DNA of 64,000 bases, taken from the NCBI GenBank assembly GCA_900540545.1, contig UQGJ01000004.1:107564-171563 (forward strand). The letters run 5' to 3'. The notes beneath the pieces are model-generated. The model ran no database searches and was not told the DNA's origin. It worked only from the letters and a program-made list of their open reading frames with translations. Shown in pieces: positions 32,124 through 41,006 of the stretch. A program made the position numbers and the translations under genes. Origin of the DNA: an uncultured Eubacteriales bacterium (GTDB lineage Bacteria; Bacillota; Clostridia; Oscillospirales; Oscillospiraceae). Positions within the stretch are counted from its first letter, which is position 1; every line of letters starts with the position of its first letter.

Positions 32124-33779
32124 ATGAAGAAAAAAATCGTCCAATTTGCAGCATTCTGCCTGACGGCGGCCCTGTGTCTGGGGGGGATGCCGGCCGCCGG
32201 CGCGGTGGGAGAGGAACCCATCGTCCGCGTAGGCCTGAACTACAACAGCAGTACCCTGGCGGGGGCCAACCTGTCCAACATGACGGGCAGCGGCTACCGC
32301 TTCGGCTATTATGACGCCGCGCGGACCTTTTTTCAGGTGGGGTATACGGCGGAGACCGATATTTCCGTGGTCAAGACCCAGAATGTCTGGTTCGGCTATG
32401 TGGAGAGTTATGGCCGGAACACGTACAGCGACCAAATCACCTCGGACGTGGCGGTGGGCTGCTACCACATCCAGCTTCCCACCGTATATGCCAGCTATGA
32501 CGAGGCCAGGGCGGCGGCAGATACGGTGGGGGGGACCGGCTTCCCGGCCTGGATCGAGGGGAGCTACTACGTCCGGGCTGGCAGCTATCTGACCAAGGAG
32601 GAGGCCGCCGCCGCTTTGGCGGCCTGGGGCGTGGACGGGACCGTGGTGGGGACCAGCGCCTACGGCGTATCGGTGGTCCGGACCGGGACCAGCGCCATCC
32701 TCTTCCAGTTCGACGGTGGAGCGGCCTACGCGCTGGGGGTCCAGCCAGGGCTGGACGACACGGTGAAAACGGTGACGGCCTTCCGGGGCTACAATTACTA
32801 TGGCGGCTTTCAGTACCAGCGCAGGGACGGGGGCAACATGACCGTGGTGAACTTCGTCCCTCTTGAGGACTACGTCAAGGGGGTACTCCCCTATGAGATG
32901 TCGGCCTCCTGGCCCCAGGAGGCGCTGAAAGCCCAAGCGGTCTGTGCCCGGACCTATGCCATCCTGAACCAGAACAAGCATGAGAAATCCTATGGCTTTG
33001 ACCTGTGCTCCAATACCGACTGCCAGATGTATTCGGGTACCAACCGGGCTGACGAGTGGTCCGACCGGGCGGCGGAGGCCACGGCGGGACAGTACGCGTG
33101 GTATCAGGGCGAGCTGGCGCAGACCTATTACTTTTCCTGTGACGGCGGGGCCACCGAGGATGTAAAAAACGTGTGGGGGTCGTCCATCCCGTATCTGGTG
33201 GGCGTGGTGGACCCCTACGAGCCAACCGTGGCGGACAAGACGGGCAAATATAATTGGTCCAAGACTTTCACCAAGGCGGAGCTGAAGGACATCCTGCATA
33301 GTAAGGGGCGGATGTGCGCCGACATCGTGGACTTTTACGTCGCGGAGACCACCCCCACCGGGAACGTGTTCAAAATCACCTTTGTGGACGCAAATGGAAA
33401 GAGCTGGTCCTTTGTCAACACAGAGCGGGAGTACTGCCGGACTCTGCTGGGTCTGAACTCTATCCGCTATACCATCGCCGGAAGCGGGGGAACCTATTAC
33501 GTGGACGACAAGGGAGACTCCATTTCATCCGTGACGGGGGCCTATGCGGTCAACGGCAGCGGAGAGGTGGTCCCCATCACCGGGACGCCCTATGTGGCCT
33601 CCTCCTCGGGGACGGCGCCCCTGGAGGTCACCACAGCGGGGGACTCCTTCACCATCACCGGCTCCGGCTGGGGCCACAGCGTGGGCATGAGCCAGTGGGG
33701 GGCCTACGCCATGGCCCAGGAGGGCAAGACCTACGACGAGATTTTGAAATTCTACTTTACAGGAATCGACGTGAAATAA
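32124..33779 (+). CDS. SpoIID/LytB domain protein with SPOR-like region
   Basis: 551 residues. The start at 32124 gives a signal peptide (MKKKIVQFAAFCLTAALCLG); ATG 32112 is the alternative. About residues 140-200 hold a SPOR-like segment (YYVRAGSYLTKEEAAAALAAWG) expected to bind denuded glycan. The C-terminal half is a full SpoIID domain: VPLEDYVKGVLPYEMSASWP with EALKAQAVCARTYA, CSNTDCQMYSGTN, and GWGHSVGMSQWGAYAMAQEG near the end. SpoIID-type enzymes are lytic transglycosylases. A secreted copy driven by a sigma-A-type promoter suggests a vegetative cell-wall role (LytB-like) rather than the engulfment SpoIID itself. Confidence 0.87.
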   Translation: MKKKIVQFAAFCLTAALCLGGMPAAGAVGEEPIVRVGLNYNSSTLAGANLSNMTGSGYRFGYYDAARTFFQVGYTAETDISVVKTQNVWFGYVESYGRNTYSDQITSDVAVGCYHIQLPTVYASYDEARAAADTVGGTGFPAWIEGSYYVRAGSYLTKEEAAAALAAWGVDGTVVGTSAYGVSVVRTGTSAILFQFDGGAAYALGVQPGLDDTVKTVTAFRGYNYYGGFQYQRRDGGNMTVVNFVPLEDYVKGVLPYEMSASWPQEALKAQAVCARTYAILNQNKHEKSYGFDLCSNTDCQMYSGTNRADEWSDRAAEATAGQYAWYQGELAQTYYFSCDGGATEDVKNVWGSSIPYLVGVVDPYEPTVADKTGKYNWSKTFTKAELKDILHSKGRMCADIVDFYVAETTPTGNVFKITFVDANGKSWSFVNTEREYCRTLLGLNSIRYTIAGSGGTYYVDDKGDSISSVTGAYAVNGSGEVVPITGTPYVASSSGTAPLEVTTAGDSFTITGSGWGHSVGMSQWGAYAMAQEGKTYDEILKFYFTGIDVK

Positions 33780-33782
33780 CAC

Positions 33783-34808
33783 ATGAAAACATCGGATTTT
33801 TACTATGACCTGCCCCAGGAGCTGATTGCCCAGACCCCCCTGGACCGGCGGGATGGCTCCCGGCTGATGACGCTGGACAAGGCCACCGGGGAGACGGGGC
33901 ACATGCACTTTTACGACCTGCCCAGGCTGCTGCGCCCCGGCGACTGTCTGGTCCTCAACGACTCCAGGGTGCTGCCCGCCCGCCTGCTGGGCCACCGGGA
34001 GCCCGGCGGCGGGGCGGTGGAGGTCCTGCTGCTGGTGGACAAGGGGGACAAGACCTGGGAGTGCCTGGTCCGCCCCGGCAAGAAGGTGCGCACCGGGGCC
34101 AGGCTGTCCTTTGGAGACGGCCTGCTCACCGCCGAGGTGGCCGAGGTCCTGCCCGGCGGGAACCGGCTGGTGCGGTTCGACTACGAGGGCATCTTCCTGG
34201 AGTTGCTGGAGCAGCTGGGCAAGATGCCGCTGCCCCCCTATATCAAGGAGGAGCTCAACGACCCGGAGCGGTATCAGACCGTCTACTCCAGGGAGGTGGG
34301 CTCCGCCGCCGCCCCCACGGCGGGGCTCCACTTCACCAGGGAACTGCTGGACGAGGTCCAGGCCATGGGCGTACGCTTGGCCTATGTGACCCTCCACGTG
34401 GGCCTGGGGACCTTCCGTCCCGTGAAGGAGGAGGAGATCACCGACCACGAGATGCACGCCGAATACTGCATGATCTCCCAGGAGACGGCGGACATCATCA
34501 ATGAGACCAAGCGGAGCGGCGGGCGGGTCATCTGTGTGGGGACCACCTCCTGCCGGACTGTGGAGAGCTGGGCTGGGGAGGACGGCACTATGAAAGCGTC
34601 CGCCGGGTGGACCAGCATTTATATCTACCCCGGCTACCAGTTCAAGGTGCTGGACGCTCTCGTCACCAACTTCCATCTGCCGGAGTCCACCCTGGTCATG
34701 CTGGTGTCGGCCCTGGCCGGGCGGGAACACGTGCTGAACGCCTATGCGGAGGCGGTGCGGGAGAAGTACCGGTTCTTCTCCTTCGGGGACGCCATGTTTA
34801 TCTATTGA
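33783..34808 (+). CDS. queA: S-adenosylmethionine:tRNA ribosyltransferase-isomerase
   Basis: 341 residues, typical length. It converts preQ1-tRNA to epoxyqueuosine. Motifs include FYYDLPQELIAQTPLDRRDGSRL, AAPTAGLHFTRELLDE, TLHVGLGTFRPV, and VGTTSCRTVES. tgt, the preceding pathway step, is at 38561 with the SLH gene between them. It starts 3 bp after the SpoIID-domain stop. Confidence 0.96.
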   Translation: MKTSDFYYDLPQELIAQTPLDRRDGSRLMTLDKATGETGHMHFYDLPRLLRPGDCLVLNDSRVLPARLLGHREPGGGAVEVLLLVDKGDKTWECLVRPGKKVRTGARLSFGDGLLTAEVAEVLPGGNRLVRFDYEGIFLELLEQLGKMPLPPYIKEELNDPERYQTVYSREVGSAAAPTAGLHFTRELLDEVQAMGVRLAYVTLHVGLGTFRPVKEEEITDHEMHAEYCMISQETADIINETKRSGGRVICVGTTSCRTVESWAGEDGTMKASAGWTSIYIYPGYQFKVLDALVTNFHLPESTLVMLVSALAGREHVLNAYAEAVREKYRFFSFGDAMFIY

Positions 34809-34815
34809 GCGGATG

Positions 34816-34856
34816 AAAAGAGACCTCGCGGCGGACTGCCGTGGGGTCTCTTTTTT
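34816..34856 (+). terminator. Intrinsic terminator of queA
   Basis: AAAGAGACC...GGTCTCTTTTTT with an inner GCGGC/GCCGT pairing. The remaining 130 bp to the next gene are AT-rich leader with no promoter I can name with confidence. Confidence 0.85.
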
Positions 34857-34986
34857 GATGCTCGTTATAAAATCGTAAGAAATTTCTTTCAGGAACCTGT
34901 AACAAAAAGCGCTCCGTCATCGTCTTGTGGGTAGAAGTACTTCATAAGCACACAGGTGATGTTGTTTGGAAAGGAGTGGACACGCG

Positions 34987-37900
34987 ATGAAGGGGATTTG
35001 GAAGAAACGGGTGCTGGCACTGGTGACGGCGCTGTGCCTGGTTTTGCCCATGGGCATGACGGCGTCGGCGGCCGGGGGCTTCAGTGACCTGCGCCGGAGC
35101 CATTGGGCCTATGACGAGATTCTGGACGTGGTGGACAAGGGGCTGTTCCTGGGGACCGGGGAGGACACCTTCGGCCCCGAGGTGGAAATGTCCCGGGCCA
35201 TGTTTGTCACGGTGTTGGCCCGGCTAGCCAGGGCCGAGGTGGACGACAGCAAGAAGTCCGATTTCGACGACGTGGCGAAGAACATGTGGTACACCGGCGC
35301 GGTGAACTGGGCGGCCAAGAACGGCATCGTCAAGGGCGTGTCCAAGGACGACTTCGCCCCCGACCGGGTCATCACCCGGGAGGAGATGGCTACCATGATC
35401 GTCCGCTACACCGACTACTGGGACGTCACGCTGCCCAAGGATGAGAAGGAGATCAAGTTCAGCGACTGGCGGAGTATCTCCGACTTTGCCGACGACGCCG
35501 TGACGGCTTGCCAGCGGGCGGGGCTGCTCAAGGGCGTGGGGGAGAACCGCTTCGACCCCAAGGGCACGGCCACCCGCGCCCAGGTGGCGACGCTGATCTC
35601 CCGCCTGTCGGACATGGACGGGACCATGGTCTACGTGGTGAGCTTTGACAGCAACGGCGGCACCGACGTGGACGACCAGTACGTCATCGACGGGAAGCGG
35701 GCCACCAAGCCCAGCGGCGTGCGCCGCAGCGGCTATACGCTGGTGGGCTGGTACACGGACGAAAAATTGACCAAGACTTACAGCTTCAGCACCAAGGTGA
35801 CGGAGGACATCACGCTGTACGCCAAGTGGACCCGGAACTCCTCTTCCGGCGGCTCCTCGGTGACCTACTATAACCCGGAGACCGCGGAGCCGGCTGACAT
35901 GGAAGAACTGCTGACAGGCGGCTTTGCGGGGCTGGCGCTGACCTATCCTAAGATGGTCATGAGCGGCAATGAGATTCAGTTGTCCGGAGTCTATACGGCG
36001 GGCACGGCGCATACGACAGCATTCCCCGGCGATGCCTACAAAGAAGCCGGTTACGTGGTGCCTATCCTGCTCACCGCCCCCAGCAGCTATTCCGGCGGGG
36101 ATGTGACCCTGACGGTGACCAAGGACGTGGCCGATGTGACCAAGACCATCAAGCAGGCAGACCTGGACGGGGAGTACTACTTCTACCTGCTCAAGTATAT
36201 CCCGGAGGATAAGCCCGCAAATTGGGCCCCGGTCATCACGGTCAACTGGAACGGGCGCAGCATCACCTATACCCTGAATGTGGGCGGCATGAAGAAAGCC
36301 GAGGCCAACAGTGAAGCGAAAATCGACGGATTGGACCAGGCGGCGGTGGCAGCTGCGCTTACCGCGAATGAGACGTTCAAGGACCTTATTCCCACCTATG
36401 CCGACGTGACCGTGGCCAAGACCGGCACGGCGGGGACCTACGAGGTCTATCTCTCCGGCGGGTTTGCCGCCCAGGATAAGTTGCCGGGATTCGGGGAAAA
36501 GAGCGGCTACGTGGTCCCCATCAAGCTGACGGCTCCTGATGACTATGCCGGTCCCGTTACTGTGACAGCGACAGGCGGAATCGAGGTCAAGCCGCTGACT
36601 GCCGAGACAGAAGGTGTGAGCGATGTAACGGTGCTGGTCTATTTTCCTACCTCGTTTGGGAGTGGGACGGCTCCAGTCTTAAAGGCCGAATGGACCAAGG
36701 CGGTGGCTACCCTCAACTGGCTGGACCGTCTGAACGAGAAACCGGAGAAAACCACGTTGACCTATAACCTGAACGTGGATGGCATGCGGCCCATCCGCAG
36801 CGGCGGGATGCCCTATGTGCCCACGGCGGAGCAGCAGGAAGCCGCGGCGCGGGAGTATGCGAGCAACGACCCCTTCCGGGGCATCTCCAAGTTTACCGCC
36901 AAGACGGAGTTCTCCGCGCCCTCCACCTCCGGCGGCGTGACGACCATCATTGTGAATGCCGAGGCCCCCACTTTAATTGAGGGGACAGAAATTCCGGGCT
37001 TTGGGATTGTTGGCGTGGATGTGCCGCTGACCTCGTTCATTTTCCCCATCGCGTTCCACGCGCCGGATTATATGAATCTAGACGCGATGAAGAATACGGA
37101 CACGGCTGTGGAATACAGAATTTATCCTGCTGGCGGGCCCAAAGCAGAGGTGAAGACAAAGACAAAGGCAGAAGTGGAGGACCCCTTCCTGCTCTGGAAG
37201 TTGGTAACGCCGGAAAATTTAACGGCACTGAAAAATGACGGACTGCGGGTGGGCTTCGCCTGGTTTGGCGGGTACACGGAGAGCTTTATCTTCAAACTGG
37301 GGAACGTGACGCAGCAGGGCGGATTCACGGCCCAGGACCCCATATCCGGCAACGCCACCATGGCGGAGGCCACCAAGAATGAGAACGACCCGTTCCACGG
37401 GCTGGAGTCGGCGGTGGCCCAGGTGAAGGTGGAAAAACAGGAAGGAAAGTTCGTCATCAGCGGCACCTACGGACCGTGGACCCAGGGACAAAAGGTAGCC
37501 GGGTTCGGTCTGGCTGGGGACGAGAACGTGCCTCTGGGCGGCTGCGTGGTCCCGCTGGCGTTCCCCAAGCCCACGGGGCTGGATTGGAGCGCCCTGGCCG
37601 CCGGGACAGTGGTACAGAAGATGACGACGTCGAAGAAGGCCGCCGAAGAGCTTGAGTTTACAGACAGCAAGGTTTACAGTATTACAAAAGAGGCACGGAC
37701 AGCGGAGGACCCATTCCATTTCTACTATCTGCTGAAGGACCCGAAGGACGCAAAGGGCAGTGAACTGAAGGTAGAAATCGAGTGGTATAACGGCTTCGAG
37801 GAGAGCTACACCTTCGTGTTCGGGGACCTGATCCCCTCGAACCCGGCAGGGGAGAAGTTCAATCTCACTGCGGCGGAAAAAGAGGCGATCAGCAAGCCGG

Positions 37901-38421
37901 AAGGGCCGTTCCATGACATCAAAATCAACCAGGTAGCCATCGCGGCATCGACTGCCGACAACGCGACCACCCTGCGGCTGACCACACGCGACCAAGCTCT
38001 GATCGCGGAGCAGGTTATGCCCTACTATGGGCAGGAGTACGGCCCGGGATACATCGTGGCACTCAAGTTTGAGGCGCCGCCCAGTGCCACCCAGGTGACG
38101 CAGACCATCAAGAACGGGTACACGGGGGCAGAGCAGAAGAAAGAGGGCATCGCCCTGAATGGGGAGAAAACCCATATCATTCTGATGTACATTCCGAAAA
38201 CAGCAAAGGACAGCACCTATGCGCCGGTCATTGAATTGACGTGGAGCAGCGCGGATAACATGACCAAGAAGGAAACCTTTGTGCTGGATGTGGTTGAGGG
38301 CATGGGGGTAGCGGTCCCGGCGGTCCCCGAAGTTGTTCCGTCCGCAGAACCGCAGCCGGAGTCTCAGACTGTGGAGCCGCAGCAGGAAGAACGGGGCTTC
38401 TGGGACTGGTTCCGCAAGTAA
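34987..38421 (+). CDS. Large SLH surface protein with InlB-type and five novel repeats
   Basis: 1144 residues. A signal peptide (VLALVTALCLVLPMGMTASA) is followed by three SLH domains at about residues 30-210 (FSDLRRSHWAYDEI, FDDVAKNMWYTGAVNWAAKNG, FSDWRSISDFADDAV), then one Listeria-Bacteroides repeat at about 215-280 (VSFDSNGGT ... GYTLVGWYTDEKLTKTY). The remainder is five divergent units of about 130-170 residues, each with a helical start (NDPFRGI, NDPFHGL, EGPFHDI), a beta segment, and a block like GYVVPIKLTAPDDYAG. The C-terminus is acidic/Pro-rich, ending GFWDWFRK. ATG 34987 follows AAAGGAG. Likely cell-surface anchored; ligand unknown. Confidence 0.88.
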   Translation: MKGIWKKRVLALVTALCLVLPMGMTASAAGGFSDLRRSHWAYDEILDVVDKGLFLGTGEDTFGPEVEMSRAMFVTVLARLARAEVDDSKKSDFDDVAKNMWYTGAVNWAAKNGIVKGVSKDDFAPDRVITREEMATMIVRYTDYWDVTLPKDEKEIKFSDWRSISDFADDAVTACQRAGLLKGVGENRFDPKGTATRAQVATLISRLSDMDGTMVYVVSFDSNGGTDVDDQYVIDGKRATKPSGVRRSGYTLVGWYTDEKLTKTYSFSTKVTEDITLYAKWTRNSSSGGSSVTYYNPETAEPADMEELLTGGFAGLALTYPKMVMSGNEIQLSGVYTAGTAHTTAFPGDAYKEAGYVVPILLTAPSSYSGGDVTLTVTKDVADVTKTIKQADLDGEYYFYLLKYIPEDKPANWAPVITVNWNGRSITYTLNVGGMKKAEANSEAKIDGLDQAAVAAALTANETFKDLIPTYADVTVAKTGTAGTYEVYLSGGFAAQDKLPGFGEKSGYVVPIKLTAPDDYAGPVTVTATGGIEVKPLTAETEGVSDVTVLVYFPTSFGSGTAPVLKAEWTKAVATLNWLDRLNEKPEKTTLTYNLNVDGMRPIRSGGMPYVPTAEQQEAAAREYASNDPFRGISKFTAKTEFSAPSTSGGVTTIIVNAEAPTLIEGTEIPGFGIVGVDVPLTSFIFPIAFHAPDYMNLDAMKNTDTAVEYRIYPAGGPKAEVKTKTKAEVEDPFLLWKLVTPENLTALKNDGLRVGFAWFGGYTESFIFKLGNVTQQGGFTAQDPISGNATMAEATKNENDPFHGLESAVAQVKVEKQEGKFVISGTYGPWTQGQKVAGFGLAGDENVPLGGCVVPLAFPKPTGLDWSALAAGTVVQKMTTSKKAAEELEFTDSKVYSITKEARTAEDPFHFYYLLKDPKDAKGSELKVEIEWYNGFEESYTFVFGDLIPSNPAGEKFNLTAAEKEAISKPEGPFHDIKINQVAIAASTADNATTLRLTTRDQALIAEQVMPYYGQEYGPGYIVALKFEAPPSATQVTQTIKNGYTGAEQKKEGIALNGEKTHIILMYIPKTAKDSTYAPVIELTWSSADNMTKKETFVLDVVEGMGVAVPAVPEVVPSAEPQPESQTVEPQQEERGFWDWFRK
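35880..38310 (+). repeat. Five divergent tandem protein repeats within the SLH gene
   Basis: Units start near 35885, 36330, 36825, 37350 and 37865. They share, in order, an alanine-rich helix, an [N/E]-[D/G]-P-F-[R/H]-[G/D]-[I/L] motif (degenerate in units 1 and 2), P-G-F-G or similar, and a G-Y-V-V-P-[I/L]-x-L-T-A-P-type strand. They are too divergent to see at the DNA level. Confidence 0.65.
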
Positions 38422-38432
38422 TCCATAGATAG

Positions 38433-38484
38433 ACCAGTGGCGCGGCCCTCCGCACAGCGCGGGGGGCCACGCCACTGGTTTTTC
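38433..38484 (+). terminator. Intrinsic terminator of the SLH gene
   Basis: ACCAGTGGCG... / ...CGCCACTGGT long stem with an inner GGCCC/GGGCC pairing and TTTTTC tail. Confidence 0.85.
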
Positions 38485-38513
38485 TTGCCCCTGGACCATG
38501 GACATGCTATAAT
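38485..38513 (+). promoter_or_regulatory. Promoter of tgt
   Basis: TTGCCC (38485-38490), 17 bp, and an extended -10 TGCTATAAT (TATAAT at 38508-38513). Confidence 0.7.
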
Positions 38514-38560
38514 CGTGCCAAAGAAACAGCGCGGATGCGCTTTTACAAAGGAGTTTTTAC

Positions 38561-39694
38561 GTGTTTAAGGTCATTAAAACCGAGGGCCACGCCCGGCGCG
38601 GCCAGTTTTCCTGCGCCCACGGCGGCGTGGTCCAGACCCCGGTCTTTATGAACGTGGGGACCCAGGGGGCCATCAAAGGGGCCGTGTCGGCCCACGACCT
38701 CAAGGAGATCGGCTGTCAGATCGAGCTGTCCAACACCTATCATCTCCACCTGCGCCCCGGCGACGACGTGGTGCGGCAGATGGGGGGGCTGCACAGGTTC
38801 ATGGACTGGGACGGCCCCATCCTCACCGACTCCGGCGGGTTCCAGGTGTTCTCCCTGTCCGGGCTGCGTAAAATCACCGAGGAGGGGGTCACCTTCGCCT
38901 CCCACATCGACGGACGGCGCATCTTCATGGGGCCGGAGGAGTCCATGCAGATCCAGTCCCACCTGGGCAGCGACATCGCCATGGCCTTCGACGAGTGCGT
39001 GGAGAACCCGGCCACCTACGAGTACGTCAAGCCTTCCTGCGAGCGGACCCTGCGGTGGCTAGAGCGGTGCGTGGCCGAGCACCAACGGCTGAACGCCCTG
39101 CCGGACACGGTGAACCCCGGTCAAATGCTCTTCGGCATCAACCAGGGGGGGACCTACCCGGACCTGCGGGTGTGGCACATGAAGGAGATCGCCCAGCTGC
39201 CCTGCGACGGCTTTGCCATCGGCGGGCTGGCGGTGGGGGAGCCCACCCAGACCATGTACGACATCATCGAGGCGGTGGAGCCCTTTATGCCCGTGGACAA
39301 GCCCCGCTACCTCATGGGAGTGGGCACGCCCTCCAACATCATCGAGGGGGTGGCCCGGGGCGTGGACTTCTTCGACTGCGTCATGCCCGCCCGGAACGCC
39401 CGGCATGGTAAGCTCTTCACCTGGGAGGGCGCGCTGAACATCAAGAACGAGAAGTACAAGCTGGACGACCGGCCCATCGACCCCGGCTGCGGCTGCCCGG
39501 CCTGCCGGTCCTTCTCCAGGGCCTACCTGCGCCACCTCTTTGTGGCCGGGGAGATGCTGGCCATGCGGCTGGCGGTGCTGCACAACCTCTGGTTCTATAA
39601 TGAGCTGACAGCGAAAATCAGGGCCGCCCTGGACGCGGGGGAGTTCGAGGCGTTCCGGAGGACCTATTCGGAGAAGTTGGACGGCAAGATTTAA
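38561..39694 (+). CDS. tgt: Queuine tRNA-ribosyltransferase (Tgt)
   Basis: 377 residues. It exchanges guanine 34 for preQ1 in tRNAs with GUN anticodons. Motifs: MNVGTQGAIKG, LSNTYHLHLRPGDD, TDSGGFQVFSL (catalytic Asp region), GGLAVGEP, GVDFFDCVMPARNARHG, and a zinc site CGCPAC with later His. GTG start with AAAGGAG upstream. Confidence 0.97.
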   Translation: MFKVIKTEGHARRGQFSCAHGGVVQTPVFMNVGTQGAIKGAVSAHDLKEIGCQIELSNTYHLHLRPGDDVVRQMGGLHRFMDWDGPILTDSGGFQVFSLSGLRKITEEGVTFASHIDGRRIFMGPEESMQIQSHLGSDIAMAFDECVENPATYEYVKPSCERTLRWLERCVAEHQRLNALPDTVNPGQMLFGINQGGTYPDLRVWHMKEIAQLPCDGFAIGGLAVGEPTQTMYDIIEAVEPFMPVDKPRYLMGVGTPSNIIEGVARGVDFFDCVMPARNARHGKLFTWEGALNIKNEKYKLDDRPIDPGCGCPACRSFSRAYLRHLFVAGEMLAMRLAVLHNLWFYNELTAKIRAALDAGEFEAFRRTYSEKLDGKI

Positions 39695-39711
39695 GTTTTT
39701 TCCAAAAAGGC

Positions 39712-39740
39712 TTGTCAAAAGACGGGAAGAACGGTATAAT
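39712..39740 (+). promoter_or_regulatory. Promoter of yajC
   Basis: TTGTCA (39712-39717) and TATAAT (39735-39740), spacer 17 bp. Confidence 0.8.
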
Positions 39741-39799
39741 ATATTCCACTGTCCATGAATTGGACCATTCACCTAAGACGATTATTGGAGGGGACTATT

Positions 39800-40096
39800 T
39801 TGCCTGAAGGAAGCGGCAGCATTGTAAGTATGATTCTTCCTCTGGTCCTGCTGATCGGCATCTTCTATTTCATGCTGATCCGGCCCGAGAACAAAAAGAA
39901 GAAGGAAATGGCCAAGATGCGCAGCGAGCTGGCCGTGGGGGACGAGATCACCACCATCGGCGGCATCATCGGCACTATCTGCGCCGTGAAGGAAGAGAGC
40001 ATCGTCATTGAGACCGGCGCCGACCGTGTCCGCGTGGAGTTCACTAAGTGGGCCATCTCCAGCAAGGGTGCCCAGACCACCGAGACCACGAAGTAA
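39800..40096 (+). CDS. yajC: Preprotein translocase subunit YajC
   Basis: 98 residues. A single N-terminal membrane helix (SMILPLVLLIGIFYFMLI) followed by RPENKKKKEMAKMRSEL and VGDEITTIGGIIGTICAVKEESIVIE-like beta domain is diagnostic of YajC, the accessory subunit of SecDF. A TTG start at 39800 follows GGAGGGG; the ATG at 39755 would lack any ribosome binding site. secDF is not adjacent. Confidence 0.93.
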   Translation: MPEGSGSIVSMILPLVLLIGIFYFMLIRPENKKKKEMAKMRSELAVGDEITTIGGIIGTICAVKEESIVIETGADRVRVEFTKWAISSKGAQTTETTK

Positions 40097-40174
40097 AGAA
40101 TCACTGAAAAACAGCATGACAAGCACCCTCCCCGCATAGTCTGTACAAAGGCTTTGCGAGGAGGGTGTATTTTT

Positions 40175-40591
40175 ATGCGTAAGACCGAGGAGGACCAGGG
40201 GGCGAAGCTGGTCCGGGCCATGGCGGGGGTACTGCTGGGCGGGGTCCTGGCGCTGGCGGTATGTCTGGTGTTTCTGTTCCTCTGCTCCGTGGGTATCTCG
40301 GGCGGATGGCTGGGGGAGGGGCTCATGTACCAGATGACGGTGGTGGGCTGTGTCATCGGCGGCTTTGCCGGCGGGCTGACCGCCGTGAAGAAATGCGGGT
40401 CCCGGGCGCTGATTGCCGCCCTGTGCGCCGGTGGGGTGTTCTTCCTACTGCTGCTGACCATCGGCTTTTTGCTGTTTGAGGACATGAGCCTGGAGAACGG
40501 CGGGCTGGGCCTGCTGTGCGGAGCCCTCTGCGGCGGCGCTGCGGCCGGACTGCTGGGCGCGAAACCGAAAAAGAAAAAACGTAAAAAGTGA
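40175..40591 (+). CDS. TIGR04086 family membrane protein
   Basis: 138 residues with four membrane segments (LLGGVLALAVCLVFLFLCSVG, VVGCVIGGFAGGL, ALCAGGVFFLLLLTIGFLLF, LLCGALCGGAAAGLLGA) and a Lys-rich tail. Such proteins commonly follow yajC in Clostridia and their role is unknown. GAGGAGGG precedes the ATG at 40175. Confidence 0.82.
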   Translation: MRKTEEDQGAKLVRAMAGVLLGGVLALAVCLVFLFLCSVGISGGWLGEGLMYQMTVVGCVIGGFAGGLTAVKKCGSRALIAALCAGGVFFLLLLTIGFLLFEDMSLENGGLGLLCGALCGGAAAGLLGAKPKKKKRKK

Positions 40592-40834
40592 GCGCAGGGG
40601 AGAGGGGACGGATAGGCCCTACCACTTGTCCATGGTGACATAAAAAAGAGGCAAAAATTGCGCCGGATAATCGACAGGTAAAATAACTTTACAGGCTGGC
40701 ACTGAAAATTTGAGCTGCAGGGAAGAATACAAAATGTAGTAATACGAACTGTATACCCTCGAAATCAGAGGCTGATTACAGGGCTAGATGTGGGAAAAAC
40801 GGCAAATAGAACTGCTAGATATAGTGGAAAATGG

Positions 40835-40862
40835 GCGGGCGGCACAAAAGCCGCCCGCTTTT
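40835..40862 (+). terminator. Intrinsic terminator without adjacent gene
   Basis: GCGGGCGGC (40835-40843), loop ACAAAA, GCCGCCCGC (40850-40858), TTTT. Confidence 0.8.
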
Positions 40863-40943
40863 ACACATGTGTAGTATACATAACGCAATTTACATAACGA
40901 GTTAGCATAATGAACAAAAAACGAAAAAAGTTGCCCGAACCTC

Positions 40944-40972
40944 TTGCATAATGCGGGGATGTAGATTATAGT
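40944..40972 (+). promoter_or_regulatory. Promoter of proC
   Basis: TTGCAT (40944-40949) and TATAGT (40967-40972) with a 17 bp spacer, 34 bp before the ATG. Confidence 0.65.
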
Positions 40973-41006
40973 AAACTTAACACTCTTTAGAGGGGCGGTG
41001 TGCGGC

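Larger units (their letters stand above)
40592..41006 (+). other. AT-rich 0.4-kb intergenic region with an orphan terminator
   Basis: No open frame with a ribosome binding site is seen. The stretch is far richer in A and T than its surroundings. It contains small hairpins (CCTC gaaatca GAGG at about 40756), a complete terminator at 40835-40862 and a proC promoter at 40944-40972. The terminator stands about 240 bp beyond the last stop codon, so it may end an unannotated small RNA or a long 3' UTR. Confidence 0.5.
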
